Shown: positions 51,717 through 61,598 of the stretch, in pieces
Layout: every line of letters starts with the position of its first letter
How positions within the stretch are numbered: the first letter of the stretch is position 1
Assembly (NCBI RefSeq): GCF_024451105.1
Contig: NZ_JANGEY010000003.1
Coordinates: forward strand, 186,001 to 250,000
Origin: Stutzerimonas stutzeri
GTDB taxonomy: Bacteria > Pseudomonadota > Gammaproteobacteria > Pseudomonadales > Pseudomonadaceae
Length of the DNA: 64,000 nt
Direction of reading: 5' to 3'
Program-made: the position numbers and the translations under genes
The notes under the pieces: generated by a model
Told to the model about the DNA's origin: nothing
The model's input: only the letters and a program-made list of their open reading frames with translations
Database searches by the model: none

Positions 51717-51727
51717 ACTGTAACGCC
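51717..51727 (+). promoter_or_regulatory. 11-base word shared with the activator gene upstream region (copy 2)
   Basis: CTGTAACGCCG, identical to 44960-44970. It is about 90-100 bases upstream of the predicted fapA start site, the usual distance for a sigma-54 enhancer site. Confidence 0.5.
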
Positions 51728-51948
51728 GCTGACGCAGCTGCGCCGGCTCAGCAGGGCAGAAGGCCAGCCAGTCCGCGCCCTGCGGCGCGTTCTTGCCCTG
51801 TTGCTGGCTTGATACACTGCGCGGCAGAGCGTAGCGCGAGGGCCGCGGTGCGGCGCACTGGCAGGCGGCGAGCTGTATCATGCGCAAAACACCGGCCAGT
51901 TGCCCGAGGGGCCTGCCGGATCAGTCATCAGGGTCTCAAGGAGAACGC

Positions 51949-52416
51949 ATGCATCCTTTCACCGCCACCCGTCCGCCCCATCTGGCCTGGCTGCTCGGCC
52001 TGGCCGGGCTGATCCCCTTCCTCAGCGGCGCGCTGGGCATCTGGGTCACCCCGGTCGGCTGGCGTCCCTTCGTGCTGGAGGCGCTGCTCGACTATGCGGC
52101 GGTGATCCTCGCCTTCATGGGGGCGATCCACTGGGGGCTGGCGATGCGCGCCGAGGAGGACAGCCTGAATGCGCAGATGCAGCTCGGACTGTCGGTGATT
52201 CCGCCGCTGGTGGGCTGGGCCGCGGTGTCCTTCGGCCTGCCGGTGGCGCTGGCGATTCCGCTGTTCATCCTGGCCTTCGTCGCCCTGTACCTGGCCGACC
52301 TGCGGGCGGTGCGCCTGGGGCTGGCGCCGATCTGGTACCGTCCGTTGCGCAAGCCGCTGACCATCGCGGTCTGTCTCTCGCTGCTGGTGGCCTGGGCCGG
52401 CGTCCTGCTGGTCTGA
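51949..52416 (+). CDS. DUF3429 membrane protein
   Basis: A 155-residue protein with four or five hydrophobic helices (LAWLLGLAGLIPFLSGALGI; LLDYAAVILAFMGAIHWGLA; IPPLVGWAAVSFGLPVALAI). The FMGAIHWGLAM motif is characteristic of DUF3429. AAGGAG lies 6 bases before ATG 51949. The function is unknown. It shares its upstream region with fapA in divergent orientation; the same pairing near uppP is seen in P. aeruginosa. Confidence 0.85.
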   Translation: MHPFTATRPPHLAWLLGLAGLIPFLSGALGIWVTPVGWRPFVLEALLDYAAVILAFMGAIHWGLAMRAEEDSLNAQMQLGLSVIPPLVGWAAVSFGLPVALAIPLFILAFVALYLADLRAVRLGLAPIWYRPLRKPLTIAVCLSLLVAWAGVLLV

Positions 52417-52434
52417 GGCGGTGCGGGACGGGGT

Positions 52435-53037
52435 TCAGCAAGTCAACTGGTCGGCCTGGCGGTAGAGCAGCAGCAGCTTGCGGGTCACGGTCTGCTGCAG
52501 GTCGTTGCGCTCGAAGGCCGACAGATGCGGCAGCTGGGCCAGCTGCAGGCGGTGCAGGTGCAGGTAGGGCATGCGCTGGTCGAACTCGCGCAGGTCGCCC
52601 TTGACCAGTACCGGCAGGAACACGTCGCCGTGCTGCTTGAGCTTGCTGATGATCTGCGCCAGGGCGTTCTTGAACGGACGCGCTTGGAGCAGCTCGCCCT
52701 GCGGGCCGAGACGGGCGAGCAGCAGGCCGGTGTGGTTCTGGAAGTGGCCGGGCAGCACGCACAGTCCGGTCTTGCGCACCGCCAGCGGCGAGATGTGGTT
52801 GAGGGTGTCGTGGAAGGCGTAAGGGTTGGGCAGCACCACCATCTTGCGGCCGATCTCGCTGGGGAAGTGCAGCCCGTAGTTGGTGTACAGCTGACTCACC
52901 GATTCGGAGTAGACGCACAGGCGGTTCTCGAACAGACGGATGAAGCGCTCCGCCAGGTCCCGCTTCTGCACCTGATCCAGGTCCCAGATCAGGTCCGGGT
53001 TCGATTTCTTGCTCAGGTCGATTTCCTGAAAATTCAT
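52435..53037 (-). CDS. Conserved hypothetical protein
   Basis: A 200-residue soluble protein starting MNFQEIDLSKKSNPDLIWDL, rich in Leu, Gln and charged residues. It has no signal, helix pair or known catalytic motif. The segment LYTNYGLHFPSEIGRKMVVL and the C-terminal RKLLLLYRQADQLTC look structured. ATG 53037 is the only good start. It faces DUF3429 convergently (18-base gap) and is divergent from uppP. I do not recognise the family. Confidence 0.7.
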   Translation of the reverse strand: MNFQEIDLSKKSNPDLIWDLDQVQKRDLAERFIRLFENRLCVYSESVSQLYTNYGLHFPSEIGRKMVVLPNPYAFHDTLNHISPLAVRKTGLCVLPGHFQNHTGLLLARLGPQGELLQARPFKNALAQIISKLKQHGDVFLPVLVKGDLREFDQRMPYLHLHRLQLAQLPHLSAFERNDLQQTVTRKLLLLYRQADQLTC

Positions 53038-53353
53038 GAATGTGCTCGCTGCAATGACGCCATGACGGTGGAGCGGCCCGCGCGGCCGGCTGGCAAGCTC
53101 CGCGGGCGCAGTATGCGCAGAGGCGTCGCGCAGCTGCCAGCAGCCGTGCGCGGATTTGCGAGCGAAGTCGGCCATCTGCCATCACGGCTTGCCGGGAACG
53201 GCTACTTCTGATCCCGCTCGGACAGCCCGTCCGACCTGCGTCCGCGGCGATGCTCTGGTAGGATGCCGCGGCCGCCGGAGCCGCAGAGGCTCTGCAAGGG
53301 CCTTTCTCAATCACCGACAAGGGCGCGCCGGAGCGCGCGACGGGAGTTTTTGC
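53038..53353. other. Divergent promoter region before uppP
   Basis: About 316 bases without a gene. GC-rich, with a TAGGAT -10-like hexamer near 53258 oriented to uppP. No clear operator was found. Confidence 0.5.
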
Positions 53354-54187
53354 ATGGAATTGTGGACCGCCATCCAGGCGCTGATCCTGGGGATCGTCGA
53401 GGGACTGACGGAGTTCCTGCCGGTATCCAGTACCGGCCACCAGATCATCGTCGCCGACCTGATCGGCTTCGGCGGCGACCGCTTCAAGGCGTTCAACATC
53501 ATCATCCAGCTCGGTGCCATCCTCGCAGTGATGTGGGAGTTTCGCGCGCGCATCATCAGCGTGGTGGTCGGCCTGCCTAGCGAGCGCCAGGCGCAGCGTT
53601 TCACCGTCAACCTGCTGGTCGCCTTCTTCCCGGCGGTGATCCTCGGCCTGGCCTTCGCCGACCTGATCGAGCACTGGCTGTTCAACCCGGTCACCGTGGC
53701 CAGCGCCCTGGTGCTCGGCGGCGTGGCCATGCTCTGGGCCGAGAAGCGCCAGCACAGCATCAGCGCGCCCAGCGTCGACGACATGACCTGGAAGCACGCC
53801 CTCAAGGTCGGCTGCGCCCAGTGCCTGGCGCTGATTCCCGGCACCTCGCGCTCGGCCTCGACGATCATCGGCGGCCTGTTCTTCGGCCTGTCGCGCAAGG
53901 CGGCGACCGAGTTCTCCTTCTTCCTCGCCATGCCGACCATGGTCGGCGCTGCGGTGTATTCGGGCTACAAGCACCGCGCACTGTTCGAGAACGGCGCCGA
54001 CATCCCGGTATTCGTCATCGGCTTCGTCGCCTCGTTCGTCTGCGCCTTCTTCACCGTGCGCGCGCTGCTCAAGTTCATCGCCACGCACAGCTATGCGGTG
54101 TTCGCCTGGTACCGAATCGGCTTCGGTCTGCTGATCCTCGCGACCTGGCAACTGGGCGTGATCGACTGGTCCACGGCGCAGGGCTGA
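53354..54187 (+). CDS. uppP: Undecaprenyl-diphosphate phosphatase
   Basis: A 277-residue inner-membrane enzyme with eight helices. The two family motifs are present: [14 protein letters not shown] near residues 16-29 and PGTSRSAST near 158-166. It recycles undecaprenyl pyrophosphate to the lipid carrier of cell-wall synthesis and gives bacitracin resistance. CGGGAG lies upstream of ATG 53354. Single gene with a strong terminator. Confidence 0.95.
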   Translation: MELWTAIQALILGIVEGLTEFLPVSSTGHQIIVADLIGFGGDRFKAFNIIIQLGAILAVMWEFRARIISVVVGLPSERQAQRFTVNLLVAFFPAVILGLAFADLIEHWLFNPVTVASALVLGGVAMLWAEKRQHSISAPSVDDMTWKHALKVGCAQCLALIPGTSRSASTIIGGLFFGLSRKAATEFSFFLAMPTMVGAAVYSGYKHRALFENGADIPVFVIGFVASFVCAFFTVRALLKFIATHSYAVFAWYRIGFGLLILATWQLGVIDWSTAQG

Positions 54188-54197
54188 GTCGGCGCCT

Positions 54198-54237
54198 GGA
54201 ATGAAAACGCCCCGCGGATGCGGGGCGTTTTCATTCC
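54198..54237. terminator. Bidirectional terminator of uppP and ybiT
   Basis: An 18-bp perfect stem (54198-54215 with 54220-54237) with a GGAT loop. The arms contain AAAAC and GTTTT, so each strand ends in a T-run after the GC core. It lies between two convergent stop codons. Confidence 0.92.
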
Positions 54238-54246
54238 GGGGCCGAA

Positions 54247-55836
<1,590 letters not shown>

Positions 55837-55899
55837 GGGACTCTATCTCGCGGGTTCTAGCGGGGTGGGTTCAAGCTTGGGGCATTGTTGGGGCAAGTT

Positions 55900-56105
55900 T
55901 CAGTTTTCGGGCTGCCCCCAGGCGCTGTCACTGTCGAGCCGGTGGGCGTAGGTGGTGAGCAGTATCTGAAATGCCCCAACTGCTGAGCAATGAAGGTCGG
56001 GCTCATCCCGGCCATTGGGCAGATTGTGGCATATGTGTGCCTCGCGTTATACGGCGGACGGTATCCGATGCCCAATGCCTTGACGGCCGGTCCCCAGGAG
56101 CCGCC
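55900..56105 (-). pseudogene. Remnant of a phage-type tyrosine recombinase (integrase), frameshifted
   Basis: About 70 residues of a tyrosine-integrase C-terminus. WGPAVKALGIGYRPPYNARH is followed by TYATICPMAGMSPTFIAQQL and GH, which contain the RH...R-like and LGH active-site boxes. The frame then shifts just after GHF, and the family tail ILLTTYAHRLDSDSAWGQPE continues in another frame, including the tyrosine, to a stop at 55900-55902. No N-terminal part, phage genes or tRNA lie nearby. This is a decayed end of a lost mobile element. Confidence 0.75.
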
Positions 56106-56180
56106 TGACATTGCGAGGCGATGGCAGGGGAAGGGGCGGGATGTCGCAAGCCGAGATGCCAGGCCCTTGGCATGGAAAGC

Positions 56181-56204
56181 CAAGCCCCGCCGGAGCGGGG
56201 CTTG
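56181..56204. terminator. Hairpin downstream of the 56270 gene
   Basis: CAAGCCCCGC (56181-56190) and GCGGGGCTTG (56195-56204) form a 10-bp stem with a CGGA loop. It lies 66 bases after the stop of the leftward gene and is likely its terminator, though the U-run is weak. Confidence 0.65.
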
Positions 56205-56269
56205 GGTCGGACGCGGTTGGTGGCCGTCTCATGGACCTCATCACATCGCGACGAGCGTCCGTGCGGGGC

Positions 56270-56710
56270 TCAGTAGGAGATGACCCGGTGGACGATCTCG
56301 GCGAGCAGCCGATAGCCGGGCGAATCGCTCTCGTACATGTCGATCAGCCGTTCGCCCTCCGGGCTCAGGATCTGCCCTTCGGCGTCGATCAGCACCTCGC
56401 AGGCGAGGAGCCGCGGCTTGCCGGCATGGTCGTGGAGGTTGGCGGTAACCCGGCCGTAGAGTTCGCCGTCGAGCACCCGGGAGGTGAGCGCGATGGTGAA
56501 CTCCTTGTTGCCGAGGGTGGTGGCGCACAGGCGAGTCTCGCCGGGCTTGGCCGGGGCCATGGCGAGAATCCCCGCGAAGTGCTGCGGCGCCAGGTTGTGC
56601 CAGAGTTCGGCATTCTCCTGGAAGATCTGCGTGATGCGATTCCATTTTCTCTTGAACAGATCCAGCTCTTTGGCAATTTCGATGGCCGATGAGTGCCTGA
56701 GTGATTGCAT
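56270..56710 (-). CDS. Hypothetical protein
   Basis: A 146-residue cytoplasmic protein starting MQSLRHSSAIEIAKELDLFK. The first 50 residues are helical; the rest looks beta-rich (NKEFTIALTSRVLDGELYGR, ACEVLIDAEGQILSPEGERL). No signal or membrane segment, no recognised family. ATG 56710 is taken because the frame upstream is arginine-rich and GC-biased. It is divergent from the PilU-like gene. Confidence 0.6.
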   Translation of the reverse strand: MQSLRHSSAIEIAKELDLFKRKWNRITQIFQENAELWHNLAPQHFAGILAMAPAKPGETRLCATTLGNKEFTIALTSRVLDGELYGRVTANLHDHAGKPRLLACEVLIDAEGQILSPEGERLIDMYESDSPGYRLLAEIVHRVISY

Positions 56711-57028
56711 AAATGAATAGTCCCTTTCGCCTGTCTTGTTGGAGTGTCGTGGCGCCGACGCACGGCGCGGGCAAACTCTTAGCATGGATCGGAGAGGGGT
56801 CGATATTGACCTGGGTCAGGGGCGCTGGACTTAGCCTGGGCGACGCGCTGCGGCCGGCGGTCGGATCCGCGAAGCGCGCTGGCTGGGACGGGCCGAGACC
56901 AACGGCGGCGGTCGTTGTCTCGCAAAGGATCGACGACTTCTCACTCCTGCACGTCGTGATGGGCGTCACGCGGCGCATGATGCAGAATGATGGCCTTTTC
57001 GGATCAATCGGTTACGGCGGTTATCTCG
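56711..57028. other. Divergent intergenic region before the PilU-like gene
   Basis: About 318 bases without a clear gene. An in-frame ATG at 56987 could extend the PilU-like protein by 14 residues. No strong promoter was recognised. Confidence 0.45.
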
Positions 57029-58177
57029 ATGGATATCACGGCAATGCTGCGCATCCTGGCCAGCCAGGATGGATCGGACCTCTACCTGTCGACCGGCGCT
57101 CCGCCTTGCGCCAAGTTCAACGGCGTGCTGCGCGCCCTGAGCAAGGACGTGCTGGCGCCGGGCGACGTGGCGAAGATCGCCCACGAGCTGATGGACGCCG
57201 AGCAGCGGGCCGACTTCGAGCGCGAGCTGGAGATGAACCTGGCGATCTCGCTGCCCAACATCGGCCGCTTCCGGGTCAACATCTTCAAGCAGCGCAACGA
57301 GGTCTCCATCGTCGCGCGCAACATCAAGCTGGACATCCCGCGCTTCGAGGACCTCAAGCTGCCGCCGGTGCTGCTCGACGTGATTCTCGAGAAGCGCGGC
57401 CTGGTGCTGTTCGTCGGCGGCACCGGGTCGGGCAAGTCGACTTCGCTGGCGGCGCTGATCGACCATCGCAACCGCAACCACAGCGGCCACATCATCACCA
57501 TCGAGGATCCGGTGGAGTACGTGCACCGGCACAAGAAGTCGATCATCAACCAGCGCGAGGTCGGCGTGGACACCCGCAGCTTCCAGGCTGCACTGAAGAA
57601 CACCCTGCGTCAGGCGCCGGACGTCATCCTGATCGGCGAGATCCGCGACCGCGAGACGATGGAGCACGCGCTGGCCTTCGCCGAGACCGGCCACCTGGCG
57701 ATCTCCACCTTGCACGCCAACAACGCCAACCAGGCGCTGGACCGGATCATCAACTTCTTCCCCGAGGAGCGTCGGCCGCAGTTGCTCAACGACCTGGGCA
57801 ACAACATCAAGGCCTTCGTCTCCCAGCGCCTGGTCAAGACCGTCGACGGCAAGCGTCGCGCCGCCGTCGAGGTGCTGCTGGGGACCGCCACCGTGCGCGA
57901 TCTGGTCAAGCGCGGCGAGTTCAGCCTGATCAAGGAAGTGATGGAAAAGTCGCGCCCGCTGGGCATGCAGACCTTCGACCAGGCGCTGATCGACCTGGTC
58001 AACGAGGGCGCGATCGGCGAGGAGGAGGCGGTGAAGAACGCCGACTCGGCGAACAACGTGCGCCTCAAGCTCAAGCTGCACCGCGAAGGCGAGGGCAGCC
58101 AGGTGCGGGTCGACGACACCTCGACCTGGAGCCTGGCGCCGACCGCCGACGAAGAGGAGGAGACGCCGGCGTTCTGA
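57029..58177 (+). CDS. PilT/PilU-family type IV pilus retraction ATPase
   Basis: A 382-residue hexameric ATPase of the PilU length. Opening MDITAMLRILASQDGSDLYL matches PilU rather than PilT. It has Walker A GGTGSGKST near residue 130, an Asp box with the QAPDVILIGEIRDRETM Walker B, and a His box TGHLAISTLHANNANQAL. The C-terminus is acidic (ADEEEETPAF). It would power pilus retraction, with PilT or alone. No other pil gene is nearby, so it is a solitary paralogue. Start uncertain: 56987 adds MMAFSDQSVTAVIS. Confidence 0.88.
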   Translation: MDITAMLRILASQDGSDLYLSTGAPPCAKFNGVLRALSKDVLAPGDVAKIAHELMDAEQRADFERELEMNLAISLPNIGRFRVNIFKQRNEVSIVARNIKLDIPRFEDLKLPPVLLDVILEKRGLVLFVGGTGSGKSTSLAALIDHRNRNHSGHIITIEDPVEYVHRHKKSIINQREVGVDTRSFQAALKNTLRQAPDVILIGEIRDRETMEHALAFAETGHLAISTLHANNANQALDRIINFFPEERRPQLLNDLGNNIKAFVSQRLVKTVDGKRRAAVEVLLGTATVRDLVKRGEFSLIKEVMEKSRPLGMQTFDQALIDLVNEGAIGEEEAVKNADSANNVRLKLKLHREGEGSQVRVDDTSTWSLAPTADEEEETPAF

Positions 58178-58213
58178 GCCGACGCGCGGCCGGCCCGGCG
58201 CCGGCCTCCCGCA

Positions 58214-58492
58214 TCAGTTGCGGAAGTAGACCAGCACCAGGTGCCAGCCGAACTGGGTGCGCAGCGGCCCCTGCACCTGGTGCAGCGGCTTGCGGAACAC
58301 CACGTTCTCGAACGGTTTGACCATCTGCCCGGGGCGGATCTCGCCCAGGTCGCCGCCGCGTTTGCGCGAGGGGCAGAACGAGTGGCGACGGGCCAGGGTG
58401 GCGAAGTCCTCGCCGCGGCTCAGGCGCTGCTTGAGCTGCTCGGCTTCGCCGGCGGTCTTGACCAGGATGTGACGGGCCATGGCGACGGCCAT
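58214..58492 (-). CDS. ppiC: Parvulin-type peptidyl-prolyl isomerase PpiC
   Basis: A 92-residue single parvulin domain: ARHILVKTAGEAEQLKQRLS, then GEDFATLARRHSFCPSRKRG, GDLGEIRPGQMVKPFENVVF and GPLRTQFGWHLVLVYFR. It speeds cis/trans isomerisation of prolyl bonds in the cytoplasm (no signal peptide). ATG 58492 has GAGGAG 7 bases upstream. It converges with the PilU-like gene. Confidence 0.92.
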   Translation of the reverse strand: MAVAMARHILVKTAGEAEQLKQRLSRGEDFATLARRHSFCPSRKRGGDLGEIRPGQMVKPFENVVFRKPLHQVQGPLRTQFGWHLVLVYFRN

Positions 58493-58575
58493 CGGGGCGC
58501 TCCTCGGGGGGCTGGCGGGGCGCGCAGTTTAGCGCGTCGGCGTGCGGCCGGCACCCACCAGGCGCCGTGCGGCGT

Positions 58576-59940
58576 TCAGTACACCCAGACCTCGACGCGG
58601 CGGTTCTTGCGCCGGCCGTCCTCGCTGTCGTTGGGCGCCACCGGCAGGGCATCGCCCATGCCCTCGATGGCGCGGACCAGCACGCCGCCCTTGACCAGCT
58701 CGCGCTGCACGGCCATGGCGCGCAGCTTGGACAGCAGCAGGGCGCGCTCGCGGTCGCGGTGCTTGGGGTCGCCGAAGCCGACCAGCACCACCTGGCTCAT
58801 CAGCTTGTCGTTGTCCTTCAGGTAGCGCAGAACCCGACGCAGGTCGCGCAGGGCCTTGTTGTCCAGTTCGGCGCTGCCTTCGGCGAAGCGGAAGTTGACC
58901 GCCAGGCGCTGGGCATGGCTGGCCAGCTCGCGGTAGCTGTCCGGCATCCCGTCGTGGGCCTCGACCTGCATGGCGCGTACGCTCTGGGCGACGAAGCCGC
59001 TCTGCGCGACGATCTGCTGGCCGCGCGGGCTGTGGGCGAAGCGCACCAGCTCCTGGGCCCAGGGGTTGCCTTCGCCGGGCTTCATGTAGAGGAACAGGCG
59101 GCGCGACAGCGGATAGTCTTCGGTGGCCACCAGCTCGGCGCTCGGCAGCATCGGCTGCGAGTCGCCGGCGCTGATCGCCAGGGCCTTGGCCTGACGGACG
59201 TAGGGCAGGCCGATGAAGCCGATGCCTTGCGGGTCCTGACTGACCGAGTCGGACAGCCGGGTGCTGGACTCGAAGCGGCGGGCGTCGGCGGCGAGGGTCT
59301 TGCCCTGGCTGGTCAGCACCAGCTCCTTGAAGGTGTCCCAGGTTCCCGACTTCTCGTCGCGCGCGTAGAGGCGGATCGCTCCGCCGCGGCCGCCGAGCTC
59401 CTCCCAGGTTCTTATCTCGCCGGCGAACACCCGGGCCAGTTGCGCCACCGACAGGGCGGCGAGCGGGTTGGTCGGGTGCAGGATCACCGCCAGACCGTCG
59501 ATGGCGATCACCTGCTCGCCCTCCGGGCTGCGCAGATCGCCCAGGCGGGCCAGCGCGGCGGCCTCGCTGTCCTTGATCGGGCGCGACGAGGCGGCCAGTT
59601 CGGCGTCGTGCTCGGCCAGTGCGGCGAAGCCGGTGCCCGAGCCGTGGGCGGCCACCTCGATGCTGACCAGGCGTCCACCGGCATCGAAGCCGGTGACCCG
59701 CTGCTCGTTCTCGCGGCTGTCCTCGATGCGTACCCGGGTGAAGCCCTCCTTCTCCAGCAGCCCGCCGATCAGCGCCGGGCCCAGCTTGGCGCCGATGGTG
59801 TTGGAGCCCTGGACGCGCAGGGCCGGCCTGCCGTCGGCGGGCAACGGCAGGGCGGCGAGACTGGCAACCGGGAGCAGGGCCAGCAGTCCGCCGAGCAGCA
59901 GGCGGGCGGTGGTGGCGGAGGAGCGGTGAAGGCACGGCAT
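58576..59940 (-). CDS. Phosphate-binding-like (PstS) domain fused to OmpA C-terminal domain
   Basis: A protein of about 454 residues with a signal peptide ending near SLAALPLPA. Residues 40-280 are a periplasmic binding fold of PstS type (LRVQGSNTIGAKLGPALIGG; AHGSGTGFAAL; DEKSGTWDTFKELVL; QDPQGIGFIGLPYV). The last 120 residues are an OmpA-like peptidoglycan-binding domain (VNFRFAEGSAELDNKALRDL, GFGDP, NRRVEVWVY). Such fusions sit in the periplasm attached to the wall and may sense or carry phosphate; the role is not established. ATG 59940 is taken; 59952 is an in-frame alternative. Confidence 0.85.
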   Translation of the reverse strand: MPCLHRSSATTARLLLGGLLALLPVASLAALPLPADGRPALRVQGSNTIGAKLGPALIGGLLEKEGFTRVRIEDSRENEQRVTGFDAGGRLVSIEVAAHGSGTGFAALAEHDAELAASSRPIKDSEAAALARLGDLRSPEGEQVIAIDGLAVILHPTNPLAALSVAQLARVFAGEIRTWEELGGRGGAIRLYARDEKSGTWDTFKELVLTSQGKTLAADARRFESSTRLSDSVSQDPQGIGFIGLPYVRQAKALAISAGDSQPMLPSAELVATEDYPLSRRLFLYMKPGEGNPWAQELVRFAHSPRGQQIVAQSGFVAQSVRAMQVEAHDGMPDSYRELASHAQRLAVNFRFAEGSAELDNKALRDLRRVLRYLKDNDKLMSQVVLVGFGDPKHRDRERALLLSKLRAMAVQRELVKGGVLVRAIEGMGDALPVAPNDSEDGRRKNRRVEVWVY

Positions 59941-60040
59941 GGCGGCGGACAACCTTGTGGGTCAGGCTTGAAGTGCCGCGCAGATTAAGTCAGTTCGATG
60001 ACGCTTCCGTTACGCGGCGGCATGTCGGACGTGAACTGCG

Positions 60041-60853
60041 TCACGCCAGCTCGAGCCAGACCGGTGCGTGGTCGGACGGCTTGTCCATGCCGCGGACTTG
60101 GTAGTCGATGCCGGCGTCGCGCAGGCGCGGGGTCAGTCCCGCCGAGGCCATGATCAGGTCGATGCGCAGGCCGCGCCTGGGCTGGTCCTCGAAACCGCGG
60201 CTGCGGTAGTCGAACCAGCTGAAGCGGTCGTCCACCGTCGGGTGCAGATGGCGGAAGCTGTCCACCAGTCCCCAGGCGTACAGGCGCTCCATCCACTCGC
60301 GCTCCTCCGGCAGGAAGCTGCACTTGCCGGTACGCAACCAGCGTCTGGCGTTCTCGGCGCCGATGCCGATGTCCCGGTCGCGCGGCGAGATGTTGAAGTC
60401 GCCCATCACCAGCAGCGCCTGCTCGGGGCTGAAGCGTTCCTCCAGCAGGCGCTGCAGGTCGGCGTAGAACTGCGTCTTGGCCGGGAACTTGGTGGCGTGG
60501 CTGCGGTTCTCGCCCTGCGGGAAGTAGCCGTTGAACACGTGCAGCGGCTGGCCGTGCGCGTCGAGGAAGGTGGCGCCGATGAAGCGTCGCTGCGAGTCCT
60601 CGCCGTCCCAGGGGAAACCCTTGAGCAGGTTCAGCGGCGCCTGACGCGACAGCAGCGCCACGCCGTAGTGGCCCTTCTGGCCGTGGTATTCGACGTGGTA
60701 GCCGAGCGCCTCGACCTCGGCGCGCGGGAACTGCTCGTCCGCCACCTTGGTTTCCTGCAGGCCGATGACGTCCGGGTCGTGGCGGGCGACGATTTCGGCC
60801 AGTTGATGAGGTCTGGCTCGCAACCCGTTGATATTGAAGGAGACGATTTTCAT
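60041..60853 (-). CDS. xthA: Exodeoxyribonuclease III
   Basis: A 270-residue DNA-repair nuclease of the AP-endonuclease family. Conserved blocks are [40 protein letters not shown], the [11 protein letters not shown] segment and the C-terminal [10 protein letters not shown]. It cuts at abasic sites and trims 3 prime ends. ATG 60853 is the family start. It is divergent from tpx. Confidence 0.93.
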   Translation of the reverse strand: MKIVSFNINGLRARPHQLAEIVARHDPDVIGLQETKVADEQFPRAEVEALGYHVEYHGQKGHYGVALLSRQAPLNLLKGFPWDGEDSQRRFIGATFLDAHGQPLHVFNGYFPQGENRSHATKFPAKTQFYADLQRLLEERFSPEQALLVMGDFNISPRDRDIGIGAENARRWLRTGKCSFLPEEREWMERLYAWGLVDSFRHLHPTVDDRFSWFDYRSRGFEDQPRRGLRIDLIMASAGLTPRLRDAGIDYQVRGMDKPSDHAPVWLELA

Positions 60854-61070
60854 GAGAGGCGTGGTTCCTGACGGTCGGTGCGGGCGCGATCCTAGCCGAT
60901 CCGCCGCCGCAGCGGCCACCGCCAGTACCTGCGCGAACTGCATGGATTTGCCCGGGCGGCTGCGTGCTAGGCTTTTCCGGCACAGCTCCGGCAGGCCGGC
61001 GGCAGTGCGCGGATTCTCCTGCGGAACTTCGGGTTCCGCATCCAACTCCCTGAACAAGAAGGATGAAGCG

Positions 61071-61571
61071 ATGTCCCAAGTGACCCTCAAAGGCAACCCG
61101 GTACGCGTCGATGGCAACCTGCCGCAGTCCGGCGCCCAGGCACCGGCGTTCAGCCTGGTGGCCGGCGACCTGTCCGACAAGACCCTGGCCGACTTCGCCG
61201 GCAAGCGCAAGGTGCTGAACATCTTCCCCAGCGTCGACACCCCGACCTGCGCCACCTCGGTGCGCACCTTCAACGCCGAGGCCGGCAAGCTGGCCAATAC
61301 CGTGGTGCTGTGCATCTCCGCCGACCTGCCGTTCGCTCAGAAACGCTTCTGTGCCAGCGAGGGGCTGGACAGCGTGGTCAACCTGTCGCTGCTGCGCGGT
61401 CGCGAGTTCCTGCAGGACTACGGCGTGGCCATCGCCGAAGGCCCGCTGCGCGGCCTGGCCGCCCGCGCCGTGGTGGTGCTCGACGAGCACGACAAGGTGC
61501 TGCACAGCGAACTGGTGGCTGAGATCGCCGACGAACCGAACTACGCGGCGGCGCTCGCCGCCCTCGGCTGA
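61071..61571 (+). CDS. tpx: Thiol peroxidase
   Basis: A 166-residue atypical 2-Cys peroxiredoxin. The peroxidatic cysteine is C60 ([13 protein letters not shown]) and the resolving one C94 ([11 protein letters not shown]). [20 protein letters not shown] is the usual N-terminus. It removes alkyl hydroperoxides and H2O2, reduced by thioredoxin. AAGGATG lies upstream of ATG 61071. It converges with the acyl-AMP ligase gene after 27 bases. Confidence 0.95.
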   Translation: MSQVTLKGNPVRVDGNLPQSGAQAPAFSLVAGDLSDKTLADFAGKRKVLNIFPSVDTPTCATSVRTFNAEAGKLANTVVLCISADLPFAQKRFCASEGLDSVVNLSLLRGREFLQDYGVAIAEGPLRGLAARAVVVLDEHDKVLHSELVAEIADEPNYAAALAALG

Positions 61572-61598
61572 GCGTCGCGCCATCGGCGTCGTGCGGCC

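Noticed and set aside
55837-56270. Attachment site or tRNA for the integrase remnant
   Set aside because: No tRNA cloverleaf and no flanking direct repeats could be recognised around the remnant.
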